Shown one piece after another: positions 9,701 to 16,929 of a stretch of 28,033 bases of DNA (its first letter is position 1; each line of letters opens with the position of its first letter). Source of the stretch: a virus; the IMG/VR virus record IMGVR_UViG_3300037070_009294, positions 1-28,033 of that record. One strand, given 5' to 3'. The position numbers and the translations under genes were made by a program. The notes under the pieces are model-generated. The model had not been told where the DNA came from and ran no database searches. It was given only the letters and a program-made list of their open reading frames with translations.

Positions 9701-9718
9701 GGTGTATTTCAGTGCCAT
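3704..9718 (-). CDS. Giant tail fibre: coiled-coil repeats, lectin-like, alpha/beta-hydrolase-like and SGNH esterase domains
   Basis: The 2004-residue protein reads as a receptor-binding fibre. Residues 1-150 are a beta-rich tail-attachment domain. Residues 155-845 hold 14 repeats centred on a TTT-x-K-x-NLVAAINEVD motif, a trimeric coiled-coil shaft. Residues 870-1045 look like a laminin-G/concanavalin-type domain (VGLAFRFVDNPNHMHACLTLV). Residues 1065-1345 resemble an alpha/beta hydrolase of the S9/acetyl-esterase type, with a nucleophile-elbow-like YGSGAG (Ser1165), HDLANTVVP at 1246-1254 and His1314. Residues 1420-1765 appear as two further jelly-roll-like units. Residues 1775-2004 are an SGNH hydrolase: FIGDS (Ser1785), TVND (Asn1865) and DGTHP (Asp1974, His1977). 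It likely binds and deacetylates a surface glycan. The ATG has GGAGAG upstream. Confidence 0.85.
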   Translation of the reverse strand: MALKYTTIEFTDMLDEVTPSTGTYDFRISRGLYDLTDPGSTYTPVWKRVNLDVMGYGTVRLPSTEYLHLNVQGASAFVRKSVNGADPEVWRISVPDPPLDDSPVDLYAQWPHQSGEQRYGVTRIVSQSDLIDIFQQGSVVTLDFSEGLQAILDELEADIAAETARAMAAEGDLNNLTTTEKNNLVEAINEVDYHADTNAAVIAAETAARTDDVNAEEARALGVEGNPALLTTTAKNNLVAAINEVDAHADTSTTGLAAEITRATGVEGTLASLNTTVKTSLAAAINEVDSHADTNSAGLASEITNRIADVDTEENRAKGVEGDLSLLSTTTKLNLVAAITEVDAHADTNSTAIGTLGNLSTTAKDNLVLAINEVKGQSNSGSGAIAAEAERAMAAEGDLSALTTTQKSNLVAAINEVDAHADTNTAGLATEITNRIADVDTEQSRATGVEGLLGNLTTTNQSNLVGAISEVDNHADAANTAISAEVVRATGVEGALSGLSTTNKTNLVAAVNEVDANADTNAAGLAAEITNRTNDVNTEEARAIGVEGTLASLTTTAKTNLVAAVNEVKAQANTNTAGIASEITNRTADVDAEESRAKGIEGTLASLTTTDKSSLAAAINEVDGHADTSTAGLASEVTNRIADVDAEENRAKGVEGTLASLTTTNKTNLVAAVNEVDANADANTAAIAAEVTNRTNDVNTEEARAIAVEGTLASLTTTNKTNLVAAVNEVKGQANTNATAITAETTRATGVEGSLASLTTTDKTTLVAAVNEVDAHADTNATAITAETARATGVEGSLASLTTTVKTSLVAAINEVDSHADTNTAAIATETTNRTAADTALGVRIDLSVVGAADSYDRTDSSTSLGSMPNGQVWTTSPGGNVWGLDDGMAYSPVPYAASWAVTQTARWNVDIQAPIILGTQATSEVGLAFRFVDNPNHMHACLTLVDSTGVSVVRIVRHIGNVGKVLASVDFPLTHGETYLMRVVVVDREVQVIVDDQFVVGVSLTNDEFEVLGVNGTKHGMYMGLSDTTSRIARITIQTIPTVDRFLGGEVVQDMVYSSSIDPSIEDLHATVAYPIGRRYLPVLVAIHDFTFSETYFTADILKRLAGYGMVVMAVGLRGRNGAGGLADADGREIYDIKDALDALRVQFPRAAHRVYQSLVDYGSGAGFAAAVKLPDYFAEIISYWSPSDIGGDPTYGWYQEYVAGRTAIANMVGGTPTTMPTAYASRQHRLAAGNYTGGYLRTYHDLANTVVPPDQSSRFTAAMTTAGLSNFATPHTSNTGDTVRYLQQRPDAGTGAQISEADWNNSIAAMSHAPWAIPDTGTVRVEGFLAAKAIELWLAAGQGTADEATLVYNITGRIFTVTLLGSNYIDAYKILVHGLDPNTPVNATINGTVYTETTDEGGTATFYWNVYDWMVGPFRFDQAESSPIVFPHLEAGAWGKLQGSDSGSKYSIASSKLTATTHTTAFANPYVYIMDLDDSSFERVTGYCLHFVNTGLVKAGFANESDAFTIIRSGFQLFANNDWRVLQNAATIGPMNALSSSTEYEYWIIVADFGANIYVKGGAFTEPTLLWNENFNDNGNLNRVSPGRFVINHSGGLNMQSVEAIYLGGAFSRFASLANYFHVRPVLPQSGTGLVDGFIAANYDFTTSDVVNIYFHYTDAANCWVLRLTQGSNAMDLIEYNPALGGGFAIRATTNPTLSTTGGTSRVAVRWRGARIDAICSGTNTARLNYTTAAFNLTEGGWRLPAENSPATRVRVLPLYVPGSAMPRKTGKHATNFWFIGDSKTVGSTDTDQAGGLSGYNYMFRHLWAIGQGAGANARPNQTAQGGIQVSNIIDDTFATNIPDSLDAATDTPQKVLINLTVNDSNLTDADKTTWKTQFQTGIIDAIKNKWPEEHIEFYLARMWHRGNPTGDDRINSWVEELILENPGVCFPGIDERTFLPYTFDIATSTWVYDPAGTYTGTGGGVEIATVDGTHPGHRGYKRTAEEWYKAVTGDTLVYDGV
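7184..9256 (-). repeat. Tail fibre shaft repeats, 14 copies
   Basis: Fourteen copies of a unit containing L-x-TTT-x-K-x-NLVAAINEVDxHADTN occur in the fibre. Distances between the equivalent Leu of neighbouring copies are 54, 43, 54, 32, 43, 54, 43, 54, 54, 54, 54, 43 and 43 residues, all equal to 32 plus a multiple of 11. The variable part is 11-residue blocks such as NRIADVDTEEN. DNA copies are similar but not identical. Confidence 0.9.
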
Positions 9719-9721
9719 AGC

Positions 9722-11758
9722 TTAACTCTCCGCTTGCCATTCATAAAGGCGACCGCACAGCTGATTGATATACTGGGTTGTATCGTTCTCAAATCCTGGA
9801 GCATATACATGGATGGCCTGCGAGATGGTCAGACCACGATAGATGTTGCGAAACCACAGGTCCATCTCGTCCAATGCACCGTCGGTCCAGTTGGCGTAGG
9901 CACCGAACACACCGCAGCAAGCGGTGGTCCACGAGCCTATCTGCCGCCCCCAGGTCTGCCGGCGAATGTTACCCACATTGTACGCCCCGTCCATCTGGGC
10001 CGGGTTGCTTCCAACCTCGCTCTCCTTGACCACGATGGCCAGCCAGAAGGCCATGTTCAGACCCTTCAGCACACCCGTGTCGAAGTACCAACCACCCACA
10101 TGTTCGTCCAACAGTGGGCTGTTGTAGGAGGTCATGATGGCGGTGAACAGGTCTTGACTGATGGTGGTGGGGCCGATTATCTGAAAATCTGCGTCGCAGT
10201 TGCCGCTGCCACCACCACCGCCACCGCCACCGCCACCAGTCTCAATGTCCGAGCCGGACAGGTTGAACATACGGGGGTCCAACCCCATGGCGCTGACGTT
10301 GGGGCCGGGGTAGGAGTGGGTGGTTAGCTCCCACACCCCGGTCTGCACCTCGTAGTTCAACTGCTCCCAGGCCGTAAACGGTGGCTGGGCAATAGAGGTG
10401 ATACCTTGCGTGCCCGGTTCCTTACCCAGCAGGATGTGAACGTACTTGCCATAGCCCCAGGCCGCACCCAGATGGGGATTGGCTATCCATGAATGGGTGC
10501 TGACCGTACTCCAGCCGTGGGGCTGATTGGTGTGGTCCAACTTCTTGAGGACAACCAGTGCTTCGGGCACCTCCACGATGGGGGCATAGACGTCACCCTG
10601 CACCTTGCACAGTGGACCGGCGTAGCTATCGTTGGTGGCAAAAGACAGTGCCACTTCCGGCTCATGGCGGCCCTCGGCCAATGAGTAGATGACAGCGGCG
10701 TTGCCCCCATCCACCGTGTCATGGGACGAACCATGCTGCTTGGGGTTGGCGCTGTAATAGGCGAAGTCGTCGGTCTGCACCACCCAGAAATGGGGGCTGT
10801 CCCAGCCCTGCTCGGCTATGGGCGGTGAGAGCAAAGAGTAGGGGCTATGTATGGCCACGATAGAGTTCCATGCCGCCAGCGTCGATGGTTCCTCCCCTGC
10901 CACCAACCTTATCAGGGCCACGCAGGCAGACACAGGTTGGCCCTCAAGGTCCAGTGCCACCTCCTGCTCACCCTGCAGGTACATCCTGACCAGAGCATAC
11001 CAGTCCCCCAGCGGATTGGTCAGGGGGTCGGCGCTGTCCATCGACCAGAAGTTGACGATGCGACCGTAGCCTATAACCCCGTAACCCACAGGCTGATATC
11101 CCAGCAGCGCATATGCTGCCTCTGCCGCAGCCTGATTATCGTAGGTAATAGTGATAAAGGGGTTAAACGGTCGCACCCCCAGGTCGGGTAGTATACCGAA
11201 GCCACCCCCACCACTACTGGTCAGGGAGCCACGGTAACCATAGCCAAAATTATGCGGGGGTGCGCCGCCGTCGTCGATAAGGTGGGGGGTGTTGGTGCGC
11301 AGCAGCCAATCATCGGCGTCGCCCTCAATGGTCCAGGTGCCGTTGGGCATACTCACTTCGCCGATGACACCACGTTCGGTCAGTACGTAGCCGTGGGTGC
11401 CGTCGGTGGGCTTGGCCCTGATCAAGATGGGATTGGGGGTGGCATCGTGGGTCATCGGTGCCAGCGTCGGACCCCAGACCCAGCCACTAATGGTGTTGTC
11501 CCAGTATAGGGGATGGTAGGGCTGGCCCACGTCGGCCCTGTCGCTGCCGCACAGCCAGCGCTGGCCCATGGCGTAGGTGGTGTGTTCGGCGAAGTAGGGT
11601 GCGGTGCGCAGGCGTCCGGTGGCGGAGTGCGCCGGCACATTGTACTTCCAGTCCGAGCGCACCTGGCCACTGACCGCTTCAGGGTAGAAGGTATCGGCCC
11701 TCTCCAGGAGTGCTATTTGTGACGCACGAGGACGAGGGCTGAAAAGCTCACTCTTCAT
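9722..11758 (-). CDS. Virion-associated tail protein with C-terminal glucosaminidase/lysozyme-like domain
   Basis: The 678-residue protein has three parts. Residues 1-505 are an unrecognised structural region rich in Gly, Tyr and Trp, possibly tail tip. Residues 508-517 are ten consecutive glycines, a flexible linker. Residues 525-678 resemble phage glucosaminidase (GH73-like) domains: GVLKGLNMAFWLAIVVKES, with Glu579 the likely acid catalyst, YNVGNIRR at 593-600, YANWTDGALDEMDLWF at 621-636, and ISQAIHVYAPGFENDT at 645-660, as in 'Y-P-x-W-x-x-G...Y-A-P-x-x-D-N'. Such domains cut peptidoglycan glycan strands so the tail can reach the membrane. It overlaps the hub gene by four bases; GGAGAG at its 3' end serves the next gene. 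The enzymatic domain is well supported; the function of the large N-terminal region is not. Confidence 0.8.
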   Translation of the reverse strand: MKSELFSPRPRASQIALLERADTFYPEAVSGQVRSDWKYNVPAHSATGRLRTAPYFAEHTTYAMGQRWLCGSDRADVGQPYHPLYWDNTISGWVWGPTLAPMTHDATPNPILIRAKPTDGTHGYVLTERGVIGEVSMPNGTWTIEGDADDWLLRTNTPHLIDDGGAPPHNFGYGYRGSLTSSGGGGFGILPDLGVRPFNPFITITYDNQAAAEAAYALLGYQPVGYGVIGYGRIVNFWSMDSADPLTNPLGDWYALVRMYLQGEQEVALDLEGQPVSACVALIRLVAGEEPSTLAAWNSIVAIHSPYSLLSPPIAEQGWDSPHFWVVQTDDFAYYSANPKQHGSSHDTVDGGNAAVIYSLAEGRHEPEVALSFATNDSYAGPLCKVQGDVYAPIVEVPEALVVLKKLDHTNQPHGWSTVSTHSWIANPHLGAAWGYGKYVHILLGKEPGTQGITSIAQPPFTAWEQLNYEVQTGVWELTTHSYPGPNVSAMGLDPRMFNLSGSDIETGGGGGGGGGGSGNCDADFQIIGPTTISQDLFTAIMTSYNSPLLDEHVGGWYFDTGVLKGLNMAFWLAIVVKESEVGSNPAQMDGAYNVGNIRRQTWGRQIGSWTTACCGVFGAYANWTDGALDEMDLWFRNIYRGLTISQAIHVYAPGFENDTTQYINQLCGRLYEWQAES

Positions 11759-13782
11759 GGCTCAGCCACCGGCCTTACTATCTTGAACAAGAGGCGATGG
11801 GGATTGGCCTCACTGCACAGGATGCCGTACTTGGAGGTGCCGTTGGTGCCCTGGACTATAAGGGCCACCTTGTCATCCGGATAGATGGTGCAGGGGGTGG
11901 CCGAGGTTATATTTGTCTCGGTGGTAACGGTGCCGTCGCCCTTACGTATCTTCAGCGACAGGCTCACCCCTGAGCCGGGTGGGAAGACGAAGTCCGTACC
12001 GGCCAACTCCGTCTCCACAATCAGGGTGGAGATAAACACCAGAACCGGTGGATGGGGCAGGGTGAAGGTGTCGTCGAAGGTGACGTCGGAGTAGCCGTAA
12101 TGGTAGGGATGGTCGAACCCGGTCACGTCGAACCAGTTGGCCAGGTCACCATGCTCGTCGGTGGAGGGCAGCATGGGCTGGGGCATAGGCGTAACGCCTG
12201 GGCTGGGGCGACGGGGCGGGGTGGCTATATTCTCAGCGGAGAAGTTGTAATCATGGTCGCCCACCGGCATACCATCCTGGGTGACATGGGAGCGGGCAAT
12301 CGAGGTGGCTATACGCATGTTGGCGGCATAGTCGTCCTGGGCGATAATGGAGTTCTGCTGCGTGGAAGTGGGGTTTCCCGTGAACTGGCTGCCCGGTGCG
12401 AAGTTGGGGTTGATGAAGTTGAAGCCCGAACCACGGGGGGCACGCTTAACCCCGGCCAATAGTAGCTCCAGCGATGGCTTGGACAATATATCCTGGACGC
12501 TGAGATGCTCCTCACCAAGGGTCACATGGAACAGGTTCTTGATGCCGGTAGAGTTGACCGAGGTCACCGGGAATATGCCACGGGTATCTGTGGCCTGACA
12601 GATAAGGTCCACTATCTGGCCCTTGCGCACCGGGGCATAGGTGTCCAACGTGATGGTCAGTTGCTCATCACGCAGGGCGGTCTGGACCATCTTAGCCAAT
12701 AGCTCAGCTGCCGGATTGTTGGTGACCTGGCTGTTCACAATCATCAACTGCCAGCCTGGGACCACCTGCCAACGGGTGGGGTACAGTCCCAGGTTGGTGG
12801 CGTTACGGGCATAGACCCGGCGGTACAACTCTTCCTGCGTGGCCTCATCCACATGGGAGACGTCCGAGCCGATGCCGAACACCTCAACCACGTCCGCCAG
12901 CGAGGAGGCGTCCCACTTCTCGTTGTAGTTGAAATAGCCCCACTCGTTGAGGGCATTGGGATGGTCACGCAGGTTCCAGTCGGTGGCCTGCGGGCGGTTC
13001 AGGTCACGCAGGCTGAACTCCGGTATGATGCGGTTCCCCGATGCCTTGGGCATCAAACTGTAATGGGGACGGACGCTGTCGTTCACCAGACGGGCCATGT
13101 CGCACACCAGGTCCACGCACTCCCTCAGGGAGTGGCGCTCCATCTGCCCCAGCACCGAGGTGGAACGGGGCCGGGTGTCCTGCTCAAATAGTATCTCGTT
13201 AAAGATGGGGTCGATGGCGCCTATGGCCACGTCGGGCAGGAAGCGCTTGACCAGGCCATTGAAGGGGGTGATGCCCACCAACCATTCGGCAGCACTGTTG
13301 CCGGGTGGGAACCCGTCAATGACCGGGTCACCGGGCAGAACGACCGGTATGTGGTATTCACGGAAGACCAGATGTGGTGCGCCGAAATTGATGTAGACAG
13401 GGTCGTAGGGGTAGCCACGGACGTTGGTGGTGTCCAACAGGTGGGTGTAGTCCACCAGGTTCAGGCGGTAGCCCACCTCGCCCTCGGCACCCGACTGGGC
13501 CTGACCCTCCACGTCGCGGGAATTAATGATGCCGGAGTACAGCGGGTGGGTAGCGTCCTGTATCCAGGTGCCCTCGTTGCGCCAGCCCACCCAGACCTCC
13601 TGCTTGCCACGCAGGGTGTACAGGTAGTTAAGGGCGTAGGGTATGGACAAATAGACCATGGTGCCGTCGCCGTCGTCGGCATTGAGGTTACTGTCCTCCA
13701 AATGGAAGTGACGGCTAACGTCCTGCTCGAACACGTTGCCCTCGGCGTCATAGGTGGCGATGATGGCCTTGTGTTCTTCCAT
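11755..13782 (-). CDS. Tail tip / hub protein (minor tail protein)
   Basis: The 675-residue protein is the first gene after the tape measure, where distal tail and hub proteins lie. Residues 1-150 are beta-rich, with YLSIPYALNYLYTLRGKQEVWVGWRN typical of a distal-tail-type sandwich. Residues 300-425 contain VPGWQLMIVNSQV and PVRKGQIVDLICQATDTRGIFPVTSV, a pattern seen in gp27-like hub domains that close the tube. A proline-rich linker is at about 520-540. The last 110 residues form a separate beta-rich domain, perhaps for fibre or cell contact. The stop overlaps the next gene by four bases (ATGA). Hub versus distal tail protein cannot be decided here, and it may combine both. Confidence 0.65.
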   Translation of the reverse strand: MEEHKAIIATYDAEGNVFEQDVSRHFHLEDSNLNADDGDGTMVYLSIPYALNYLYTLRGKQEVWVGWRNEGTWIQDATHPLYSGIINSRDVEGQAQSGAEGEVGYRLNLVDYTHLLDTTNVRGYPYDPVYINFGAPHLVFREYHIPVVLPGDPVIDGFPPGNSAAEWLVGITPFNGLVKRFLPDVAIGAIDPIFNEILFEQDTRPRSTSVLGQMERHSLRECVDLVCDMARLVNDSVRPHYSLMPKASGNRIIPEFSLRDLNRPQATDWNLRDHPNALNEWGYFNYNEKWDASSLADVVEVFGIGSDVSHVDEATQEELYRRVYARNATNLGLYPTRWQVVPGWQLMIVNSQVTNNPAAELLAKMVQTALRDEQLTITLDTYAPVRKGQIVDLICQATDTRGIFPVTSVNSTGIKNLFHVTLGEEHLSVQDILSKPSLELLLAGVKRAPRGSGFNFINPNFAPGSQFTGNPTSTQQNSIIAQDDYAANMRIATSIARSHVTQDGMPVGDHDYNFSAENIATPPRRPSPGVTPMPQPMLPSTDEHGDLANWFDVTGFDHPYHYGYSDVTFDDTFTLPHPPVLVFISTLIVETELAGTDFVFPPGSGVSLSLKIRKGDGTVTTETNITSATPCTIYPDDKVALIVQGTNGTSKYGILCSEANPHRLLFKIVRPVAEP

Positions 13783-16679
13783 CAGTTAATTATGGCCCTC
13801 CCCACATGGCCCCGCACCACCGGGCTTTTCATGGCGTTAATGACCATCTTCTCACCACAGCCGGCGCAGATGCCGTAGGGGGTGTTAGACGTGTTGGGGC
13901 TGTAACTGTCACCCATCATGGGCATGGGAGCAGGATAGACCTTGGGTCCGCCTGGGGTCAGGGTGGTGGAACTGGTCCATGTGCTGGAGGAGAAGCCACC
14001 CTTGCCATAGGCTGCCTGCTCCTTGTACCACTCCCTTAGCGCATCGGTGGTCATGCCGTTGGGCAGGGATATTTGACCACCCATGTCCACTGCGCTCATG
14101 TTGCCGTGGCTGTCATAGGCATAGATGCGCTTGGGGTCCAGCCCTGCGGCGGTGGCCACATCCTTGGGCACCACGGCGTCGTTACCGGGGACAAACTTGC
14201 GGTACTGGTTATACAGGTCGCTGCCGATCAGCATCTGGTCCCCCAACTCCCTTATGGCGTCGGACAGACCCCTTATCTCGAACTCCAAATCTTCATAGTG
14301 ACGGGTCAGGTCACTGCGCTGCTGCTGCAGTGCGTCGATGCCGGACTTGTTGATGTTGGTGGCGATCATCAGCGTCAGGTCACGACGCTGCGAAGCCAAA
14401 CGGGCCTCCAAATCGGGCAGCGCCTCGCCGGCGCTACGGCCCTCGGATGAGGCAATATCAATGGCCAGGCGCTGCTTGGCAGCAAGATCCTTCTCGGTAG
14501 CATGGATGCCGCTGATGGCGTCTTCCAACGACTTCTGCTGCTGCAACAGCTCGTTGGATTTCTGCAACTTCTCGATGCGGTCGTCCAACGTGCGCAGGGC
14601 CAACTGCTCCTCGCGGCGCAGCCTGGTCAGTGCGTCGTTGAGGTCGTCCACCGCCTTTGAGGTGGAGAATATGGCGTTTCCCCATTCGTCATCGCCCAGG
14701 AAGCCCAGACCCTCGCTCATCTTCAGGCGAAGGTCTTCCAGGTCGTTGGCTGCTTTATTTATATCGTCACCTGGAAGGAATGAGTCAGCCAGGTGAAAGT
14801 CCTTGAAGGTTACCGCCAGACCGTGCATGGCTACCAGACCGGAGGATAGTGCCATTAAAGCTGCCAGCAGTGGTGGTTCCATTAACAGGGCGAATACATG
14901 GCCCAATAACTTCAGGTCATCACGCACCTGCGGGTCGTCCAGCATGGAGAACATCTGGTTAAGTTCTACTACTACCTCATTCTTGGTTTCCTTACCGAAT
15001 ATCTGCTGAAACTCCTGACCCAAACTCTGCAGGTTAGTGGTAACGCCCTCGAAGGTCATTTTCTGTATCTCCTCAAGGGCACCGAACATCATCTTTTCGC
15101 CCTTGACGAAGCCTTCGAAGAACATGGGTGCGGAGATCTGCTGCTTGAGCATCATCTCCCCCACCTCATGGGTGGTCTTGCCCCAGGCGATGGCCAGCAT
15201 ACGCAGGGCCGGTATCATGCGGTTGGAGAGTTGCTTACGCACCTCCTCGGCCTGGGCCACGCCCTTCTCCTGGATCTGGCCAAAGGCGGTGTAGACGTTG
15301 TTCACCTGCTCCTGGGTCAGCCCTTGAGCGTTGGCCACCGTGGTCAGACTTTTCATGACAGGAATTACCTGCCTGACCGACATACCTGCGGAGAGCATAC
15401 GACGCTCGGCATCGGCCATGTCGTAGAAGTTGGCCCCGGTGTCGTAAGCGGCCTTACGTGTCTCGTCCAACTGCTTATTGCCCTGCTCCAGAGAGCCGAA
15501 CATGTTGGAGAAGGAGCGCTGCAGGTTCTCCAGTTTGGCCGCCTGGGTTACCGTCTCCACCAGTTGTTGTTCCAGCGCTTGCAGACCTTGCGTTATCATG
15601 CGCAGTCCGAAGTACAACGCCTCGGCTACTATGAAGCGCTTGAACGTCTCGGCCAGGTTACCAATAGCATCGGCTGCTCCCTTGGCATCCTTGGGCTTAC
15701 TCTTGGTTTCCTTGTCCACACCCTTCAGGGCTTGTTCTGCCTTCTTGGCCGGTCCGGGTAGCTCACCCAACTGTCTGGTCAGGGCAGGTAAGCCGCCGCC
15801 CCCGCCCTGCACCTTGAACATGTCGTCGAAGTTAGTGGTCCAACCCATGTCCAATTTCTGCGTGGGGCGGTCCTTGATATGGTTCATCGACTCCATGCGC
15901 CGCTGCAGCATGATGTATTCTTGTTCCAGGGTCTGGGCCGCCCTACGAGCGTCCTCTGCCGCCTGCTCCCACTGCTTCAGTTGCTGGGGGTCGCCTCCGA
16001 TATGGGCATCGGCTATATCCCTGGCCTGCTGGGAGAGTTGCAGTGCATCCTGGTATTTCTGCTGCAGAATATCCAGGCTGTGCTGCACATCCTTGATCTC
16101 CTTGTTCAGGGCGGTCATGGAGGTGGCTACGCCCATATTGGCGGATACGCCTACGGCACCCATAGTCTGCAGCGAAGCTGCCAGGGCGGTCACGTCGGCG
16201 GCAGCCATCATACCGGTCGTTTCTATGTTAAACGACCCCCCGGATGCGGCATCGGCCTTTAGACGCTGCAGTGCCTGGTCAGCCAGGTCAAGCTGGGAGC
16301 GCAGGCTTTTTAGATTGGCTTCAGCCTGGGTTGCAGATTTGGTTAGTTCCTTGAGGGCTGCGGGGTCACCTCTGGAGCGGTTGAGAAGTTCCAGTATCGA
16401 CTCCCACTCCTTGCGTGCCGCCCGTACCCTATTGGAAAGCTCCTCAAGGTTTTTCTGCGCCCTGGCGGTTGACTTCTCAAACCCATTCATGCCGTTAACC
16501 AGCGGCTGCATGGACTGAGCGCCCATACCGGAGAGGCGGGCCTTGGCCGTGCCCACACCGGCTATAGCACTGGCGGCACGGTCAGCCTCTCGTGTGACGC
16601 GGCGGAACTGGGAGCCTGTGTTCTCAAGGCCGCCCGACAGGTTCTCCTGGGTTGTGATTGTATAGCGAATGTCAGGCAT
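13782..16679 (-). CDS. Tape measure protein
   Basis: At 965 residues this is the longest protein of the tail-shaft block. It directly follows the chaperone genes, the universal place of the tape measure that sets tail length and is ejected ahead of DNA. Residues 60-145 and 185-265 are coiled-coil-like (LEELSNRVRAARKEWESILELL and DILQQKYQDALQLSQQ). The conserved tape measure domain is at about 375-570: KLENLQRSFSNMFGS, then AEERRMLSAGM-like and GVAQAEEVRKQLSNRMIPAL. Hydrophobic segments occur at about 594-625. A second coiled coil spans 675-815. The C-terminus has a CAGC pair at 938-941. At the usual 0.15 nm per residue the tail would be about 140 nm. The stop overlaps the next ATG by one base (TGATG). 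Confidence 0.9.
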   Translation of the reverse strand: MPDIRYTITTQENLSGGLENTGSQFRRVTREADRAASAIAGVGTAKARLSGMGAQSMQPLVNGMNGFEKSTARAQKNLEELSNRVRAARKEWESILELLNRSRGDPAALKELTKSATQAEANLKSLRSQLDLADQALQRLKADAASGGSFNIETTGMMAAADVTALAASLQTMGAVGVSANMGVATSMTALNKEIKDVQHSLDILQQKYQDALQLSQQARDIADAHIGGDPQQLKQWEQAAEDARRAAQTLEQEYIMLQRRMESMNHIKDRPTQKLDMGWTTNFDDMFKVQGGGGGLPALTRQLGELPGPAKKAEQALKGVDKETKSKPKDAKGAADAIGNLAETFKRFIVAEALYFGLRMITQGLQALEQQLVETVTQAAKLENLQRSFSNMFGSLEQGNKQLDETRKAAYDTGANFYDMADAERRMLSAGMSVRQVIPVMKSLTTVANAQGLTQEQVNNVYTAFGQIQEKGVAQAEEVRKQLSNRMIPALRMLAIAWGKTTHEVGEMMLKQQISAPMFFEGFVKGEKMMFGALEEIQKMTFEGVTTNLQSLGQEFQQIFGKETKNEVVVELNQMFSMLDDPQVRDDLKLLGHVFALLMEPPLLAALMALSSGLVAMHGLAVTFKDFHLADSFLPGDDINKAANDLEDLRLKMSEGLGFLGDDEWGNAIFSTSKAVDDLNDALTRLRREEQLALRTLDDRIEKLQKSNELLQQQKSLEDAISGIHATEKDLAAKQRLAIDIASSEGRSAGEALPDLEARLASQRRDLTLMIATNINKSGIDALQQQRSDLTRHYEDLEFEIRGLSDAIRELGDQMLIGSDLYNQYRKFVPGNDAVVPKDVATAAGLDPKRIYAYDSHGNMSAVDMGGQISLPNGMTTDALREWYKEQAAYGKGGFSSSTWTSSTTLTPGGPKVYPAPMPMMGDSYSPNTSNTPYGICAGCGEKMVINAMKSPVVRGHVGRAIIN

Positions 16680-16929
16680 GAAGAACCCCCTTGGGTGGCC
16701 TCATCTTCTCGCACACTATGCGCAGGTGGGCATAGCGGCTATCGAGTTCCAGCCGCCATGTGGGTATAGTGGGTTCCCCGGTGTACTGGCACCATAACTC
16801 CTGGGGATTGGAGTGGTAAAGTTGGGCCTGGGCATCACGCCACAGCCAGAAGGCGAAGTCGGGCGTGGGCGCTTCTACCCCTGTCTCGGTTTCAGCTCTG
16901 AACCAGTAATTAAAGACAGCGTCTTCAAT
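16672..16929 (-). CDS. Tail assembly chaperone C-terminal extension reached by -1 frameshift (lambda T-like)
   Basis: In the -1 frame relative to the chaperone gene, an open frame runs from 16959 to a TGA at 16672-16674 and has no start codon of its own with a ribosome binding site. If ribosomes slip at CCCTTTA (16935-16929), the first new codon is ATT and 85 residues are added to the first 179, giving a 264-residue fusion. The extension reads IEDAVFNYWFRAETETG and later WRDAQAQLYHSNPQELW, a helical, aromatic-rich sequence. It ends by overlapping the tape measure start (ATGCCTGA). This is the geometry of lambda G-T, in which the T part binds tail tube subunits. Without it, 195 bases before the tape measure gene would be unexplained. 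Confidence 0.85.
   Translation of the reverse strand: MEDAVFNYWFRAETETGVEAPTPDFAFWLWRDAQAQLYHSNPQELWCQYTGEPTIPTWRLELDSRYAHLRIVCEKMRPPKGVLHA

Noticed and set aside
6791-10327. Other long plus-strand frames (6791-7834, 9137-10327)
   Set aside because: They lie wholly opposite well-supported minus-strand genes and have low-complexity compositions rich in Gly, His and Val, typical of antisense shadows.
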